The notes under the pieces: generated by a model
The model's database searches: none
What the model saw: the letters and a program-made list of their open reading frames with translations, nothing else
Told to the model about the DNA's origin: nothing
Part shown: one piece after another, positions 1-9,455 of the stretch
Layout of the letters: each line of letters starts with the position of its first letter
Numbering within the stretch: position 1 is the first letter of the stretch
Position numbers and translations under genes: made by a program
Assembly: GCF_014643835.1 (NCBI RefSeq)
Contig: NZ_BMKD01000003.1
Coordinates: 784,458-848,457 of the forward strand
Reading direction: 5' to 3'
Source: Mucilaginibacter rubeus
GTDB taxonomy: Bacteria; Bacteroidota; Bacteroidia; Sphingobacteriales; Sphingobacteriaceae
DNA: 64,000 nt

Positions 1-3000
1 TTCAAATTTGCGCTCGATCCGCAATCTGTTTATCCTATTACCAGTATCGTTGCCAATATCAATACAACGCTGAGTAAAGCTACAGCCCCAATGCAGGCGC
101 AATATCTGTATGATTTTTACAAAGATCTGTTAACCGGGTATAATGAATTGAGGGCTATACTTTCGGATATCATTTACCAGTGTTGCCCCAATATTTATGC
201 TTTCCCCAAACATATTATGCTGGGTGCTTTAAATGTTACGCCTACGGCCAAGCCAACGCCATATCGCCATAAATTTTATGCCTCGCCGGCTATCAGCGCC
301 AATAAAGATAAGCTGAACATTGCCATTAACCTGCTCGACAGGCTGAACGTTATGAGCAGCGGGTTTACGCTGCCTCCGAGCCCGGTGGTGAAAATAACAC
401 CATCTACAGATAACAGTAAACCTTTAGAGGCAAGGGCTATCCCTTTTTATTACGGCAAACCGGTCGACCTGGCTCAAAAGTGGAGTTATAACCGGTGGCT
501 GCAGGGCACAGATAAATTGATCCTTGGTTATAATGCCGGAGCTTATTCGCCCGCAAATGATATGGTGGTAAATCCGCTCGCCTATTCAATCGACTCCAAT
601 AATTTTTTCAGGATTGAAGGGCATATCGGCAAGAAATATACCGAGGCTATTGCGGCGGTTGATAAGATCAGGCAAGACAGTAACCTGCCATTTGATGTGG
701 TTGCCATCCGTTTGGGGGATGTAAGCCTTAGTGATATTGATATCGATGATTATGCCTGCCAGTTTAATGATCTGGAGGCTACATTAAAAGCTTTCCAGGC
801 AGAGCAGAATTGCCTTTATGGTGATGTAAGCAAGTTTTTTTCAAGCTTTAATACCAAAACAGGTTATTCGGTGGCGAATGAGATCCGGTATCAGGCGGCC
901 CAGCAGAAACTGGAATTGGCCAATGAGGAAGAAGCAGCCACACCTAAAATGCGAATGGCTGCTGCCAAAACAGCGGATACCGGCGAGGTGCAGGCAACTG
1001 CCCGCGAACAAATAAGCAGCGGATTTGCGATCAATAAAAGCACCGATAGATATGTGATGGATGGCGGTATCGACGCGGTTGACAATAATATCAATATAGC
1101 ACAAGGCAGTATAGGTTATTATGTAGATCAGATCCGCAGGCAGGGCGGGGCCATCAGTATTTCTGACTATGCAGATGCCGCAGGCAAAACTGTGGATACC
1201 TCGGCAACAGGCTCATATGAGCAAGCCATTGCAGTTGATATCCCTGTGCGCATGATAGCCGGCACCCGTAACATAAGCCAGTGGCTGCCCGACAGGCTGG
1301 TTGATATTGACGAAGACACCATTGATAATTTTACAGCCCGCCTGGATGAACTTTGCAACGAAGTAAAGTTGGCTGCTCAAAAAAGCCGCCAGATTTTTGC
1401 TAAAAGCGACTATGTACGCAAAGGGTACGAAGATGACTATGAATTACAATTATGGCGCTTATCTGAAAATTGCTGTGCGGGCCAGGCGCTTGCCGTAATA
1501 TTAAAGGAAATACAGGACCGCAAAACCAAGCTGCTGCAACAGCTTACCTTTTCGGCCTATGCCGCCAATCATACCGGGTTAGAACACCTGGCAGGTGTGC
1601 CGGCCGGTGGTACTTTTGTAATGGTTTATGCTACTGCGGTAGCTGCACCCAGTCCAACCAGCGCTTCAGGCAAATCTCCGCTCGAAGACAGGTTAAAGGC
1701 GCTTGAAAGCGAACAGCAGTTTGTAAAAGGTTTTGCAAGTGATAGCGACGCGATGGCTTATATTGCCAAAAACACCAAGTATGATGACATTGCCGATGCT
1801 GTAAAATATTATGAAAGCCGGTCGAAACGTAAGTATACCCCGACAAATGAGGCCGAGATCATCAAGAAAACTCAGGCCTTAGCGCTCGAACTGGGAAAAT
1901 CAAGAGCTGTAGCTGCAAACCCCGATGTGCCTGCCGATATAGTATTTGCCGATTTCTGCCTGCCGTATATGTGCTATTCTGATTGTCCGCCGGTAGCATT
2001 TATCATGCCTAAGCCACAGGTAGGGCTTAGTTTACCTAAAGCCGTAGCATGTTCTGACGAAGGGTTGCTGCAGTTTAAAGTTAGCCCGGCTGATGGGGTT
2101 ATCAAAGCCTCGGCTGGTTTTGAAACTACAGTTGTAACTAAAGACGCAATAACCTATTTTGATACTACTAAAGTTAAAGACGGTACATTTGGCCAGCAGA
2201 TTAAATTTACGGTAAATGATCAGCCAACCGATTGCACCATTACCGTATTCAAACATCCGTCTGTTAAACCTGCAGCCAGCATAAGTGATACAACCCAGTT
2301 TGCCGTATTTATTCAGCTAACGGCTACAACCAATCAGGCAACGGGCGATACATTTGCTTACACCTGGACTATGCCCGACGGACAGGTACATGCTAACCTT
2401 ACCACACCGGATGATAACATTACCTTCCAATATGCTGATCTTCGTGCCAAATTCCCTGATGGTAAACTAACCTTCATCTTATCTGCCAATAACCATGATT
2501 GTACCGATTCTGAGCAGGTTACTATTACAGTAGAGATTCCTGAGGAACCTGTAGACCTGCAGTTAGCTGCCAGCGAAGTTTGTTCGGATGAGGGTAATAT
2601 AAACTTCACTGCCGTACAACCCGCAACAGGGATTATCACCTCAAAAATAGCGGGAGATGCAGTTAAATTATTGGGGAGCCAGTGGGTTGTTGATCCATCG
2701 AAAGGTCCTTATGATGTCAGCATCAACGACTTTATGGTGAACGGCAAGCCGGTTCCTGCTTGTACGCTCATGATCCATGAGCATCCGCAGGCCTCGTTTG
2801 ACTATAAGGTAACTATGGATAATGAAAAAGGTGCTGCCACTGTTACTTTAACAAATAAAACACCTAATCCGGGCAGCTTTAAGTTTACATGGACATTTGA
2901 CGATGGAACTACCAGTAATGAGGTAAACACAGTAAAAGTGTTTGATATGCGCCAGTTTCCGCGTGGCCGTAATACAGTTATTACACTTACAGCAGTGAAT

Positions 3001-3390
3001 GGTAAGTTTGAGAAGTGTCGTGCCGTGTTTACGCCTACGCCGCCTGTTGCTTTGCCTCCTATAACCACCACTCCGGTACTTACCCACTTGCCGCCGGAAA
3101 CCACTACACCGGTAGTTACTAAGGTTCCGCCTGTGATTACTACACCGCCAACGGGTACTACTGTACCGCCGGTGATTACAGTTAAGGATACACCTGCGGT
3201 AACACCATCGGTAACGCCAACACCAACTGTAACACCAAAAGCAGAACCATCTGTGATTAAAACGAGTACAACTGTAACACCGGCGGCTACACCGCCGGCA
3301 GATCCGGCTGTAACTCCTGTGACACCAAAAATAGCTCCGAAGATTATCAAAAAAGATCCGGGTACTACAGATCCGGGCACTGTTAAATAA
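1..3390 (+). CDS. eCIS-associated PKD-repeat structural protein, 5' partial
   Basis: The reading frame is open from base 1, so the gene begins upstream; 1129 codons are visible. The first ~650 residues are a large domain I do not recognise. From about residue 670 come four Ig/PKD-like segments in which a Cys-Ser-Asp-Glu-Gly type repeat (VACSDEG, EVCSDEG) alternates with PKD-like segments containing FAYTWTMPDG and FKFTWTFDDG. The last ~120 residues are a Pro/Thr/Val-rich low-complexity tail. The position directly before a tape-measure gene and DUF4157 genes matches Bacteroidota contractile injection operons, where such a protein lies after the baseplate genes. I infer a baseplate or fibre-like structural role; a secreted adhesin is less likely in this context. 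The next gene starts 9 nt downstream, indicating co-transcription. Confidence 0.7.
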   Translation, partial: FKFALDPQSVYPITSIVANINTTLSKATAPMQAQYLYDFYKDLLTGYNELRAILSDIIYQCCPNIYAFPKHIMLGALNVTPTAKPTPYRHKFYASPAISANKDKLNIAINLLDRLNVMSSGFTLPPSPVVKITPSTDNSKPLEARAIPFYYGKPVDLAQKWSYNRWLQGTDKLILGYNAGAYSPANDMVVNPLAYSIDSNNFFRIEGHIGKKYTEAIAAVDKIRQDSNLPFDVVAIRLGDVSLSDIDIDDYACQFNDLEATLKAFQAEQNCLYGDVSKFFSSFNTKTGYSVANEIRYQAAQQKLELANEEEAATPKMRMAAAKTADTGEVQATAREQISSGFAINKSTDRYVMDGGIDAVDNNINIAQGSIGYYVDQIRRQGGAISISDYADAAGKTVDTSATGSYEQAIAVDIPVRMIAGTRNISQWLPDRLVDIDEDTIDNFTARLDELCNEVKLAAQKSRQIFAKSDYVRKGYEDDYELQLWRLSENCCAGQALAVILKEIQDRKTKLLQQLTFSAYAANHTGLEHLAGVPAGGTFVMVYATAVAAPSPTSASGKSPLEDRLKALESEQQFVKGFASDSDAMAYIAKNTKYDDIADAVKYYESRSKRKYTPTNEAEIIKKTQALALELGKSRAVAANPDVPADIVFADFCLPYMCYSDCPPVAFIMPKPQVGLSLPKAVACSDEGLLQFKVSPADGVIKASAGFETTVVTKDAITYFDTTKVKDGTFGQQIKFTVNDQPTDCTITVFKHPSVKPAASISDTTQFAVFIQLTATTNQATGDTFAYTWTMPDGQVHANLTTPDDNITFQYADLRAKFPDGKLTFILSANNHDCTDSEQVTITVEIPEEPVDLQLAASEVCSDEGNINFTAVQPATGIITSKIAGDAVKLLGSQWVVDPSKGPYDVSINDFMVNGKPVPACTLMIHEHPQASFDYKVTMDNEKGAATVTLTNKTPNPGSFKFTWTFDDGTTSNEVNTVKVFDMRQFPRGRNTVITLTAVNGKFEKCRAVFTPTPPVALPPITTTPVLTHLPPETTTPVVTKVPPVITTPPTGTTVPPVITVKDTPAVTPSVTPTPTVTPKAEPSVIKTSTTVTPAATPPADPAVTPVTPKIAPKIIKKDPGTTDPGTVK

Positions 3391-3399
3391 TGTTGAGCT

Positions 3400-4887
3400 A
3401 TGGCAGGTAGCACACATATCATCCATAAGCTGATACTTGATATTGAAGTATCACACCGAAGCACTGCCCAAAAGGTGCAGGACGAGGCCGTGCGGTACTT
3501 TGAACAGGTGCTGCTCAAAAAACTGGAGCAATTGCTGGATGATATGGATCTGCCTGGTCATGTTTTGATAGATAAGATTGATATTGATCTGGGTTCGGGT
3601 AAAATGGAAGATGTTTTTGAGCAACTGCAATTTAGGTTATCGAAGGCGCTTGAGCCAGCTTTAAACTCCGGTTTGCTGCCCGACGGAGATGAGCCGGATA
3701 ATGTCATTGATTATTCACTACTTACCGATGAACAGCAGGCTTTTAATGTATTTGTTTATTTCCTTAACACGGGCAAGCTTCCATGGTATGCTGTTGCTGC
3801 AACAGAGTGGCTACAGCAGGAAGATGTTTGGTTAAATAAATTATCGGGGCAGTTGATCAATGATAACGTTTATCAATCAAAACTTATCAATCTTTTTAAG
3901 AGCTCACCTCTTGCGGCAGCCAGGTTATTCAGCCAGTTTGGTATGGCTTTTATTAAAAAGCTGGCAATGGTTTTACTTCAGGCCGAGACTTATGGATTTC
4001 AAAAAAAGGTCGACGCTGTTGTTGAAGAAATCAGGCGTTTGATAACTGGTGAATCAGCAACAAACATACACGCTAACATTATAGAGGTTTTACCAGCGGA
4101 ATTTAATAGCGACTCCGGGCAGCAGATCATTGAAAAGCTCTTGCTGATGATTTGCCTGCGGACAGGCCATAGTGAATTTGCTGGTGATAGTGCAATCCTG
4201 AAAAAGCTAACCGCTTTAATAACCGGAGAGTTAAAAGCTTCTGTTTCAATTTCTGCGATGAGCCTCATTCAAATAGCCGAAACAGTTATCCAATCAACAG
4301 AAAATAAATCGCTGCTGCAAAGTAATAAGCCCATAATCACACCCGATAACACTCCGGAAACAAGCTTGAAAAAAGAAGAAGAAATTGCCGGAACTTATGT
4401 AGCCCAGGCCGGTTTGGTGATCCTGCACCCGTTTTTGGAGTATTTCTTTAAAGATTTTGGTTTGCTGCAGGATAACGATTTTGTTGATCTGCCCGCAAGG
4501 CAACTGGCCGTTCACCTGCTGCACTATTTAGGTACCGGTAATGTGAATGCCTTTGAATATGACCTTTATTTTGAAAAGTTTTTATGCCGGTGGCCACTTG
4601 ACGAGCCCTTAGAACGTGAAGTTGAAATACCACAGCGTATGCTTGATGAAGGCGACAATATGCTCCGAACCGTGATAAAATACTGGAAAGCATTAAAAAA
4701 TACATCGCCCGGCGGCTTGCGCGAAGCATTCTTAATTCGCAACGGGAAACTAATTGAAGCAGAACAGCCTGCCCGCCTTATTGTAGAGCGGATGGACCTG
4801 GATATCCTGCTTTCATCACTGCCATGGGGCATTGGCGTAGTTAAACTGCCCTGGATGAATGAACCTTTTTACGTGGAATGGCAATGA
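3400..4887 (+). CDS. contractile injection system tape measure protein
   Basis: 495 residues. The N-terminus (HIIHKLILDIEV, then IDKIDIDLG near residue 55) is the conserved opening of the CIS tape-measure (CIS_TMP) family of extracellular contractile injection systems, which set tail length. The C-terminal half carries the family-typical segment LVILHPFLEYFF followed by RQLAVHLLHYLGTG and a closing LPWGIGVVKLPWM, which I associate with the same family. The start chosen is the ATG 9 nt after the preceding stop. The stop overlaps the start of the downstream DUF4157 gene by 10 nt, indicating translational coupling inside the eCIS operon. The acidic, helix-rich middle fits a rod that threads the tube. 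Confidence 0.85.
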   Translation: MAGSTHIIHKLILDIEVSHRSTAQKVQDEAVRYFEQVLLKKLEQLLDDMDLPGHVLIDKIDIDLGSGKMEDVFEQLQFRLSKALEPALNSGLLPDGDEPDNVIDYSLLTDEQQAFNVFVYFLNTGKLPWYAVAATEWLQQEDVWLNKLSGQLINDNVYQSKLINLFKSSPLAAARLFSQFGMAFIKKLAMVLLQAETYGFQKKVDAVVEEIRRLITGESATNIHANIIEVLPAEFNSDSGQQIIEKLLLMICLRTGHSEFAGDSAILKKLTALITGELKASVSISAMSLIQIAETVIQSTENKSLLQSNKPIITPDNTPETSLKKEEEIAGTYVAQAGLVILHPFLEYFFKDFGLLQDNDFVDLPARQLAVHLLHYLGTGNVNAFEYDLYFEKFLCRWPLDEPLEREVEIPQRMLDEGDNMLRTVIKYWKALKNTSPGGLREAFLIRNGKLIEAEQPARLIVERMDLDILLSSLPWGIGVVKLPWMNEPFYVEWQ

Positions 4888-7800
4888 AGACACCGCAAAA
4901 GGCAGCACCTGCAAACACCAAACAAAACCAGCCCGCAAACAAGCAGGGGGCAGGGAAAGATCCTTTTTTCTCTGCCGCTCATGATGTTGAACAGGCGCAG
5001 GAAGCGCCCTTTTTTGAAGGGAATAAGGTTCAGCGTAAAATGACGGTGAATGAACCTGGCGATCATTTTGAACGGCAGGCCGACCAGGTGGCTGATAAAG
5101 TTGTTCAGCATATTAATCAGCCTAAAACCGTAGCCAACGCTGCAACTGGTTCTACTACTACCACGGGTCCTGCTAATGCAGCTACCCCCGCTGTGCAAAA
5201 GAAAGAAGATAAGAAGGAAGATAAACAGGAAAAAGAGCAGAACGGAGCCGATAAAGAATTACAGCGCCGCCCCATTTTTGAAAGTGATGGCGATCCCAAC
5301 GAGGGGAATACATTAAAACGCAGCAGCCAGTCGGCCGCTCCGGATGTATCTCCACAAACGCAACAAAAGATCGAAGGCAGCAAAGGCGGCGGCGAACCAT
5401 TGCCTGCCAATACCCGCGAGGAAATGGAAGGAGCAATGGGCAGGGATTTGAGTGGGGTACGCATCCATAACAACAGTGAAGCCGCCGGATTAAGTAACGA
5501 TTTACAGGCGCAGGCGTTTACCCACGGCAATGATATTTATTTCGGGGCGGGTAAATATGACCCGCAAAGTAAATCGGGGCAGCACTTGTTAGCGCATGAG
5601 GTGACGCATACGGTACAACAGGGGAGTGGATTAAAAAAGAAAATACAACGTAAACCAACTAAGGGCGATGTATCGGGTAATGCAGGTCAGGTTGCTACCG
5701 CCGAAAATCCGATTGATACAACAGCATCAAAGGAATCGCTTTTTATACCTAAAATAAACATACCAGGCTTAAAACTTGGCCTTATGCCTGGCTCAACAAC
5801 TAATTATTCTTTCAAAAAAACTGAGAGGTCGGGCAAACACCTTGCCGATTGGAACGACGCTGCAACCAAAGGAGCTGGTTTTGATACCGTTTTCAATAAT
5901 AAAAAAACGGCCGAGATCCCCAAAGAGGCTAACGCCTCCAATTTTTTCATGACGCTTGAGTCGGAAAAAAAACTTACTAACCTGAAGCACCTTTTTACCG
6001 GCTCCATTACCCAGCTCAAGACTACTTTTGCACGCCCGTTTTGGAACGATAAAGGTCATGAAATAAATAATGGCTATGATGTTGATCACAAAGTTGAGTT
6101 ACAATTAGGTGGAAAAGATGGCATCTCCAATCTTTGGATGCTTGAGGCCGCAGCAAACAGGTCGTCTGGTTCAAATATCAATACAGAGATCACCTCAAAA
6201 GTTGAAGCAGCATTGAATGCCATTACCACCATGCCCAACGGACAAACCAAGCCGGGTGCAGCCGAGGTAATGAGTAAATATACCATTACTGCCGGAACGC
6301 TTGACGGGAGCTTGCCTATTAGCGGCGGTAAAGAGGCCTGGGAGTTAAGTGAAATTGAGGCTGGCGACCATCTTAAAAAATTGGTATTTCTCTCAGATAC
6401 AGATAAAGCGAGAGCAAAACTTATAGATAGCACTAATCTTTCCCTGATCACGAGCGAAAGATATGGAGCAACACAAAATATTAAATGGGCCCCGGAAGCG
6501 GGTAAAACAACCGAGAAAGATGTTAATGTTCAGGTAGGGCATATAAAGCGAAACGGTGCTAATCTGAAAATAAGAAAGATTTCTTATGAAGATAAAGACA
6601 ACACCACGATACTCAGTGCGGGTTCAAAAGGATCTGCTACTATTGAAGTATTCATGGATAACGCGTTTGTGGCGGGGATATCCACAACACAACCAATTGA
6701 ACCGGTGCCCGGTATATACGGCGGTAGGTTAAGTGGTGTAGCTGTAAAACAGGCTTTAAGTGCAGGGCTAAAGGCAAAGGGATTAAGCCCCATAACAATA
6801 ACGGAGTTAGATATCGGTGAGTCTGGTTTGATAGGATTCGGCAAGATCAATACCGATGTTCCGATTATCGGAGGTTCCGCTATCGACATTATTTTTAATG
6901 AAGATGGTATCAAAATAAGTAAGGTATTTAATTCGGGAGAGATCAAGGTACCACCGCCTTTTAAAATCACCAATACTTCGCTTGAAGTATACGCAGCTAC
7001 CTCAGGAATCGGCATAAAGGGAGAAGCTAATTTTGAAATAAAGAAACTGGGTAAAGGTAAAGTTGGCGCTATGGCCAACACGTCGGGAGAGTTTGCGCTT
7101 GAGGGGGCTTTTGATTTTGATTCAAAAACCTTTAATCCGGCACAAATAAAAGCCTCCTATCGTAATGGAGAATTTAGCGCTTCGGGAGATATTGGCATTC
7201 CTGCCGGTAAAATAAAAGGTCTTAAATCGGCGCATATCAATATAAATTATGCCAACAACATATTTAATGCTTCCGGAACAGTCGAGCCTGATATCAAAGG
7301 CGTAAAAAGCGCCGAGATCCACGTTACTTATGGAAACGAAACATTGATTATCGGCGGCAGCTTCGTTCTTGACGAAAATATGCCGGGCATCCAAAGCGGC
7401 AGCGGGAATGTTGAAGTTACCCGGGGGCCGGATGAAATTTACCATGTAAAAGCCAATGGTAAGGCGATACCTAAAATACCGAAGATCAATACCGAGCTGT
7501 CAATCTCTTATGACGATGGCGCGCTGACCATTGAAGGCAAGGCATCTTACGTTGCTGACCGGGTATCAGGCGAAGTCACTGTTGGCGCAACCAATCGAGC
7601 TATTGCCGCTGATGGTACACCATCGGGCCCGGCAGGAGATAAGTTTACCGCCTATGGATCGGGTAAGTTAACGCTTAAAGTTACCGATTGGCTGCAGGCA
7701 TCAGCAAGTGTGAGGGTAACCCCAGCCGGCGAAATTGAAGTTGTTGGCCGTTTGGATCTTCCTTCGGCTGTTGATGTGTTCCCTAAAAAGAGCATCAATA

Positions 7801-8468
7801 AAGAGCTGTTCAAAGTACCAACCATCCAGATTCCCATATTCGCCATCCCGCTTGGGCCTAAGAGTATCGGTATTGTGGCCACTATTGATGGCGGCCTTGA
7901 TTTTGATGCAGCTGTAGGCCCCGGCCAACTCAAAGACGTTTTTGGACAGATAGAATTTAACCCCTCACACCCGGAAAATACACGCATTAGCGGCGGGGCA
8001 AAATTTGTGATCCCGGCGCATGCCGGTTTAAAATTAAAAGCCGCATTAGGTATTGGTCTGAGTATCGGGCCTGCCAGCGTTACCGGCGGCATCCAAATAG
8101 TTGGCGGATTAGGGTTGGAGGGTGAGGCGAGCGCGGCTGCCGACCTGGCCTGGTCGCCCACAACCGGGTTTGAGTTTAACGCTTTAGGCGAGATAGAGGT
8201 ACACCCTAAGTTTACATTTGATGTAAATGCATTCATTAAAGCCGAACTTGATCTTTTGGTTACAGATATTTCAAAAGAGTGGACTAAAAACCTGGCGTCA
8301 TTTAGTTATGGCCCTGATCTGCAGGTTAAAGTTTCGCTGCCAATCCATTATAAGGATGGCGAACCGTTTGATGTGAAAACCGATGATATTAAAGTTACCT
8401 ATCCTGAAATCAGCATTTCTGATATAGCAGGTGGTATAGCAGATAAAGTAAAAGAAGAAATGTTATGA
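4878..8468 (+). CDS. DUF4157 eCIS protein with HNH-like nuclease motif, candidate payload
   Basis: 1196 residues. The N-terminus holds two PFF-type motifs (DPFFSAAH, APFFEGNKVQRK) and an EPGDHFERQADQVADKV segment typical of eCIS-associated proteins, then a Lys/Glu linker. The DUF4157 (eCIS core) domain lies at ~165-255 with DLSGVRIH, QAFTHGNDIYF and a zincin-like HEVTH. At ~400-425 there is DVDHKVELQLGG, then ISNLW and AANRSSG, which matches the D-H...N...N spacing of HNH endonucleases. The remaining ~600 residues are Gly-rich beta-repeat sequence with repeated AEIHVTY/AHININY-like strands and a hydrophobic Gly/Ala stretch. I infer an injected or tail-associated effector; a structural role is the alternative. 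It overlaps the downstream TPR gene by 4 nt (ATGA). Confidence 0.75.
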   Translation: MAMKTPQKAAPANTKQNQPANKQGAGKDPFFSAAHDVEQAQEAPFFEGNKVQRKMTVNEPGDHFERQADQVADKVVQHINQPKTVANAATGSTTTTGPANAATPAVQKKEDKKEDKQEKEQNGADKELQRRPIFESDGDPNEGNTLKRSSQSAAPDVSPQTQQKIEGSKGGGEPLPANTREEMEGAMGRDLSGVRIHNNSEAAGLSNDLQAQAFTHGNDIYFGAGKYDPQSKSGQHLLAHEVTHTVQQGSGLKKKIQRKPTKGDVSGNAGQVATAENPIDTTASKESLFIPKINIPGLKLGLMPGSTTNYSFKKTERSGKHLADWNDAATKGAGFDTVFNNKKTAEIPKEANASNFFMTLESEKKLTNLKHLFTGSITQLKTTFARPFWNDKGHEINNGYDVDHKVELQLGGKDGISNLWMLEAAANRSSGSNINTEITSKVEAALNAITTMPNGQTKPGAAEVMSKYTITAGTLDGSLPISGGKEAWELSEIEAGDHLKKLVFLSDTDKARAKLIDSTNLSLITSERYGATQNIKWAPEAGKTTEKDVNVQVGHIKRNGANLKIRKISYEDKDNTTILSAGSKGSATIEVFMDNAFVAGISTTQPIEPVPGIYGGRLSGVAVKQALSAGLKAKGLSPITITELDIGESGLIGFGKINTDVPIIGGSAIDIIFNEDGIKISKVFNSGEIKVPPPFKITNTSLEVYAATSGIGIKGEANFEIKKLGKGKVGAMANTSGEFALEGAFDFDSKTFNPAQIKASYRNGEFSASGDIGIPAGKIKGLKSAHININYANNIFNASGTVEPDIKGVKSAEIHVTYGNETLIIGGSFVLDENMPGIQSGSGNVEVTRGPDEIYHVKANGKAIPKIPKINTELSISYDDGALTIEGKASYVADRVSGEVTVGATNRAIAADGTPSGPAGDKFTAYGSGKLTLKVTDWLQASASVRVTPAGEIEVVGRLDLPSAVDVFPKKSINKELFKVPTIQIPIFAIPLGPKSIGIVATIDGGLDFDAAVGPGQLKDVFGQIEFNPSHPENTRISGGAKFVIPAHAGLKLKAALGIGLSIGPASVTGGIQIVGGLGLEGEASAAADLAWSPTTGFEFNALGEIEVHPKFTFDVNAFIKAELDLLVTDISKEWTKNLASFSYGPDLQVKVSLPIHYKDGEPFDVKTDDIKVTYPEISISDIAGGIADKVKEEML

Positions 8469-9448
8469 GCAACCGAAGCCAACTAACCGAACTGATAAAC
8501 CTTGGTGCTATACAGCAGCTTAACGGCAATTTTGAAGCTGCCGAGGCGTATTATGCCAAAGCTGCCGATTTAAATGAGCCCAATGTTACCCTGCTCAATA
8601 ACCGGGGAATGTTGTTTTACCAGCAAAATAAATTTGCCGAAGCGAAGCTGCTGTTTGAACGTGCTTTAGAAATTGACAGCCAAAATGCTTCGGCATGGCT
8701 TAATTTGGCTAATACCGAAGTTTTGCTGGGTCAGTATGATAAGGCTCTAAACGCTTTCAGGCAAACCATTACGCTTAAGGCCGATCAGTTTGAAGCCTGG
8801 GAAGGCTTGGCAAAACTGTATATGTTATCGGCAGATATGGAAAGCGCTGAAACATGCTGGCTTAAAGCGGTGGAACTTAACCCCACAAGTTTAAATTTAT
8901 TGATGGGACTGGCGCAGGTCTATCTTTCAACCGGCAGGTATGATGAAGCTTTTGAAATGGCCGACTATGTTTTATCAGAGAACCCGCAAAACAGCAGGGC
9001 ATTGCAAACTGCGGGTCTGTCCCAATTAATGATAAAAAACTATGCGTCGGCTACAGGGTACCTGATCAGGTATTTGATGCTGTTTCCTGGCGATATTGCG
9101 GTACGTAACCACCTGGCCGTTGCTTATTTGCAAAGCGGTCAGTTAAATGAAGGGGCGGCAGAATACGAGCGGATCCTGGAATATGACCCTGAAAACGAGG
9201 AGATAAGGCTAAATACAGGAGTGCTTTGCCTTGGGCTTAACCGTTTTGACGCCGCGTTTGCACACCTGGAACTATTGCTTGAACAACATCCCGAAAACAA
9301 AAAAGGAAAACTATACCTGGGCATAGCGTTAGCTAATTTAAATCAGAGAGATAAGGCAAAGATGATTTTTGAAGACCTGCTGCATGAACCCGGCGAATGG
9401 GGCGCTCATGCCAAAAAGCAATTGGATCTGTTAAACAATTTAAACTAA
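8465..9448 (+). CDS. TPR-repeat protein of the eCIS operon
   Basis: 327 residues made almost entirely of tetratricopeptide repeats. The 34-residue period is visible through recurring A-W-x-x-L-A / Y-x-x-A-x-x-Y patterns (for example NASAWLNLANTEVLLGQYDK and DQFEAWEGLAKLYM). No signal peptide or membrane segment is seen, so it is likely cytoplasmic. It sits between the two DUF4157 genes with a 4-nt overlap upstream and a 7-nt gap downstream, which ties it to the injection-system operon. A role as payload chaperone or assembly adaptor is inference from context only. Confidence 0.8.
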   Translation: MSNRSQLTELINLGAIQQLNGNFEAAEAYYAKAADLNEPNVTLLNNRGMLFYQQNKFAEAKLLFERALEIDSQNASAWLNLANTEVLLGQYDKALNAFRQTITLKADQFEAWEGLAKLYMLSADMESAETCWLKAVELNPTSLNLLMGLAQVYLSTGRYDEAFEMADYVLSENPQNSRALQTAGLSQLMIKNYASATGYLIRYLMLFPGDIAVRNHLAVAYLQSGQLNEGAAEYERILEYDPENEEIRLNTGVLCLGLNRFDAAFAHLELLLEQHPENKKGKLYLGIALANLNQRDKAKMIFEDLLHEPGEWGAHAKKQLDLLNNLN

Positions 9449-9455
9449 ACCTCCT

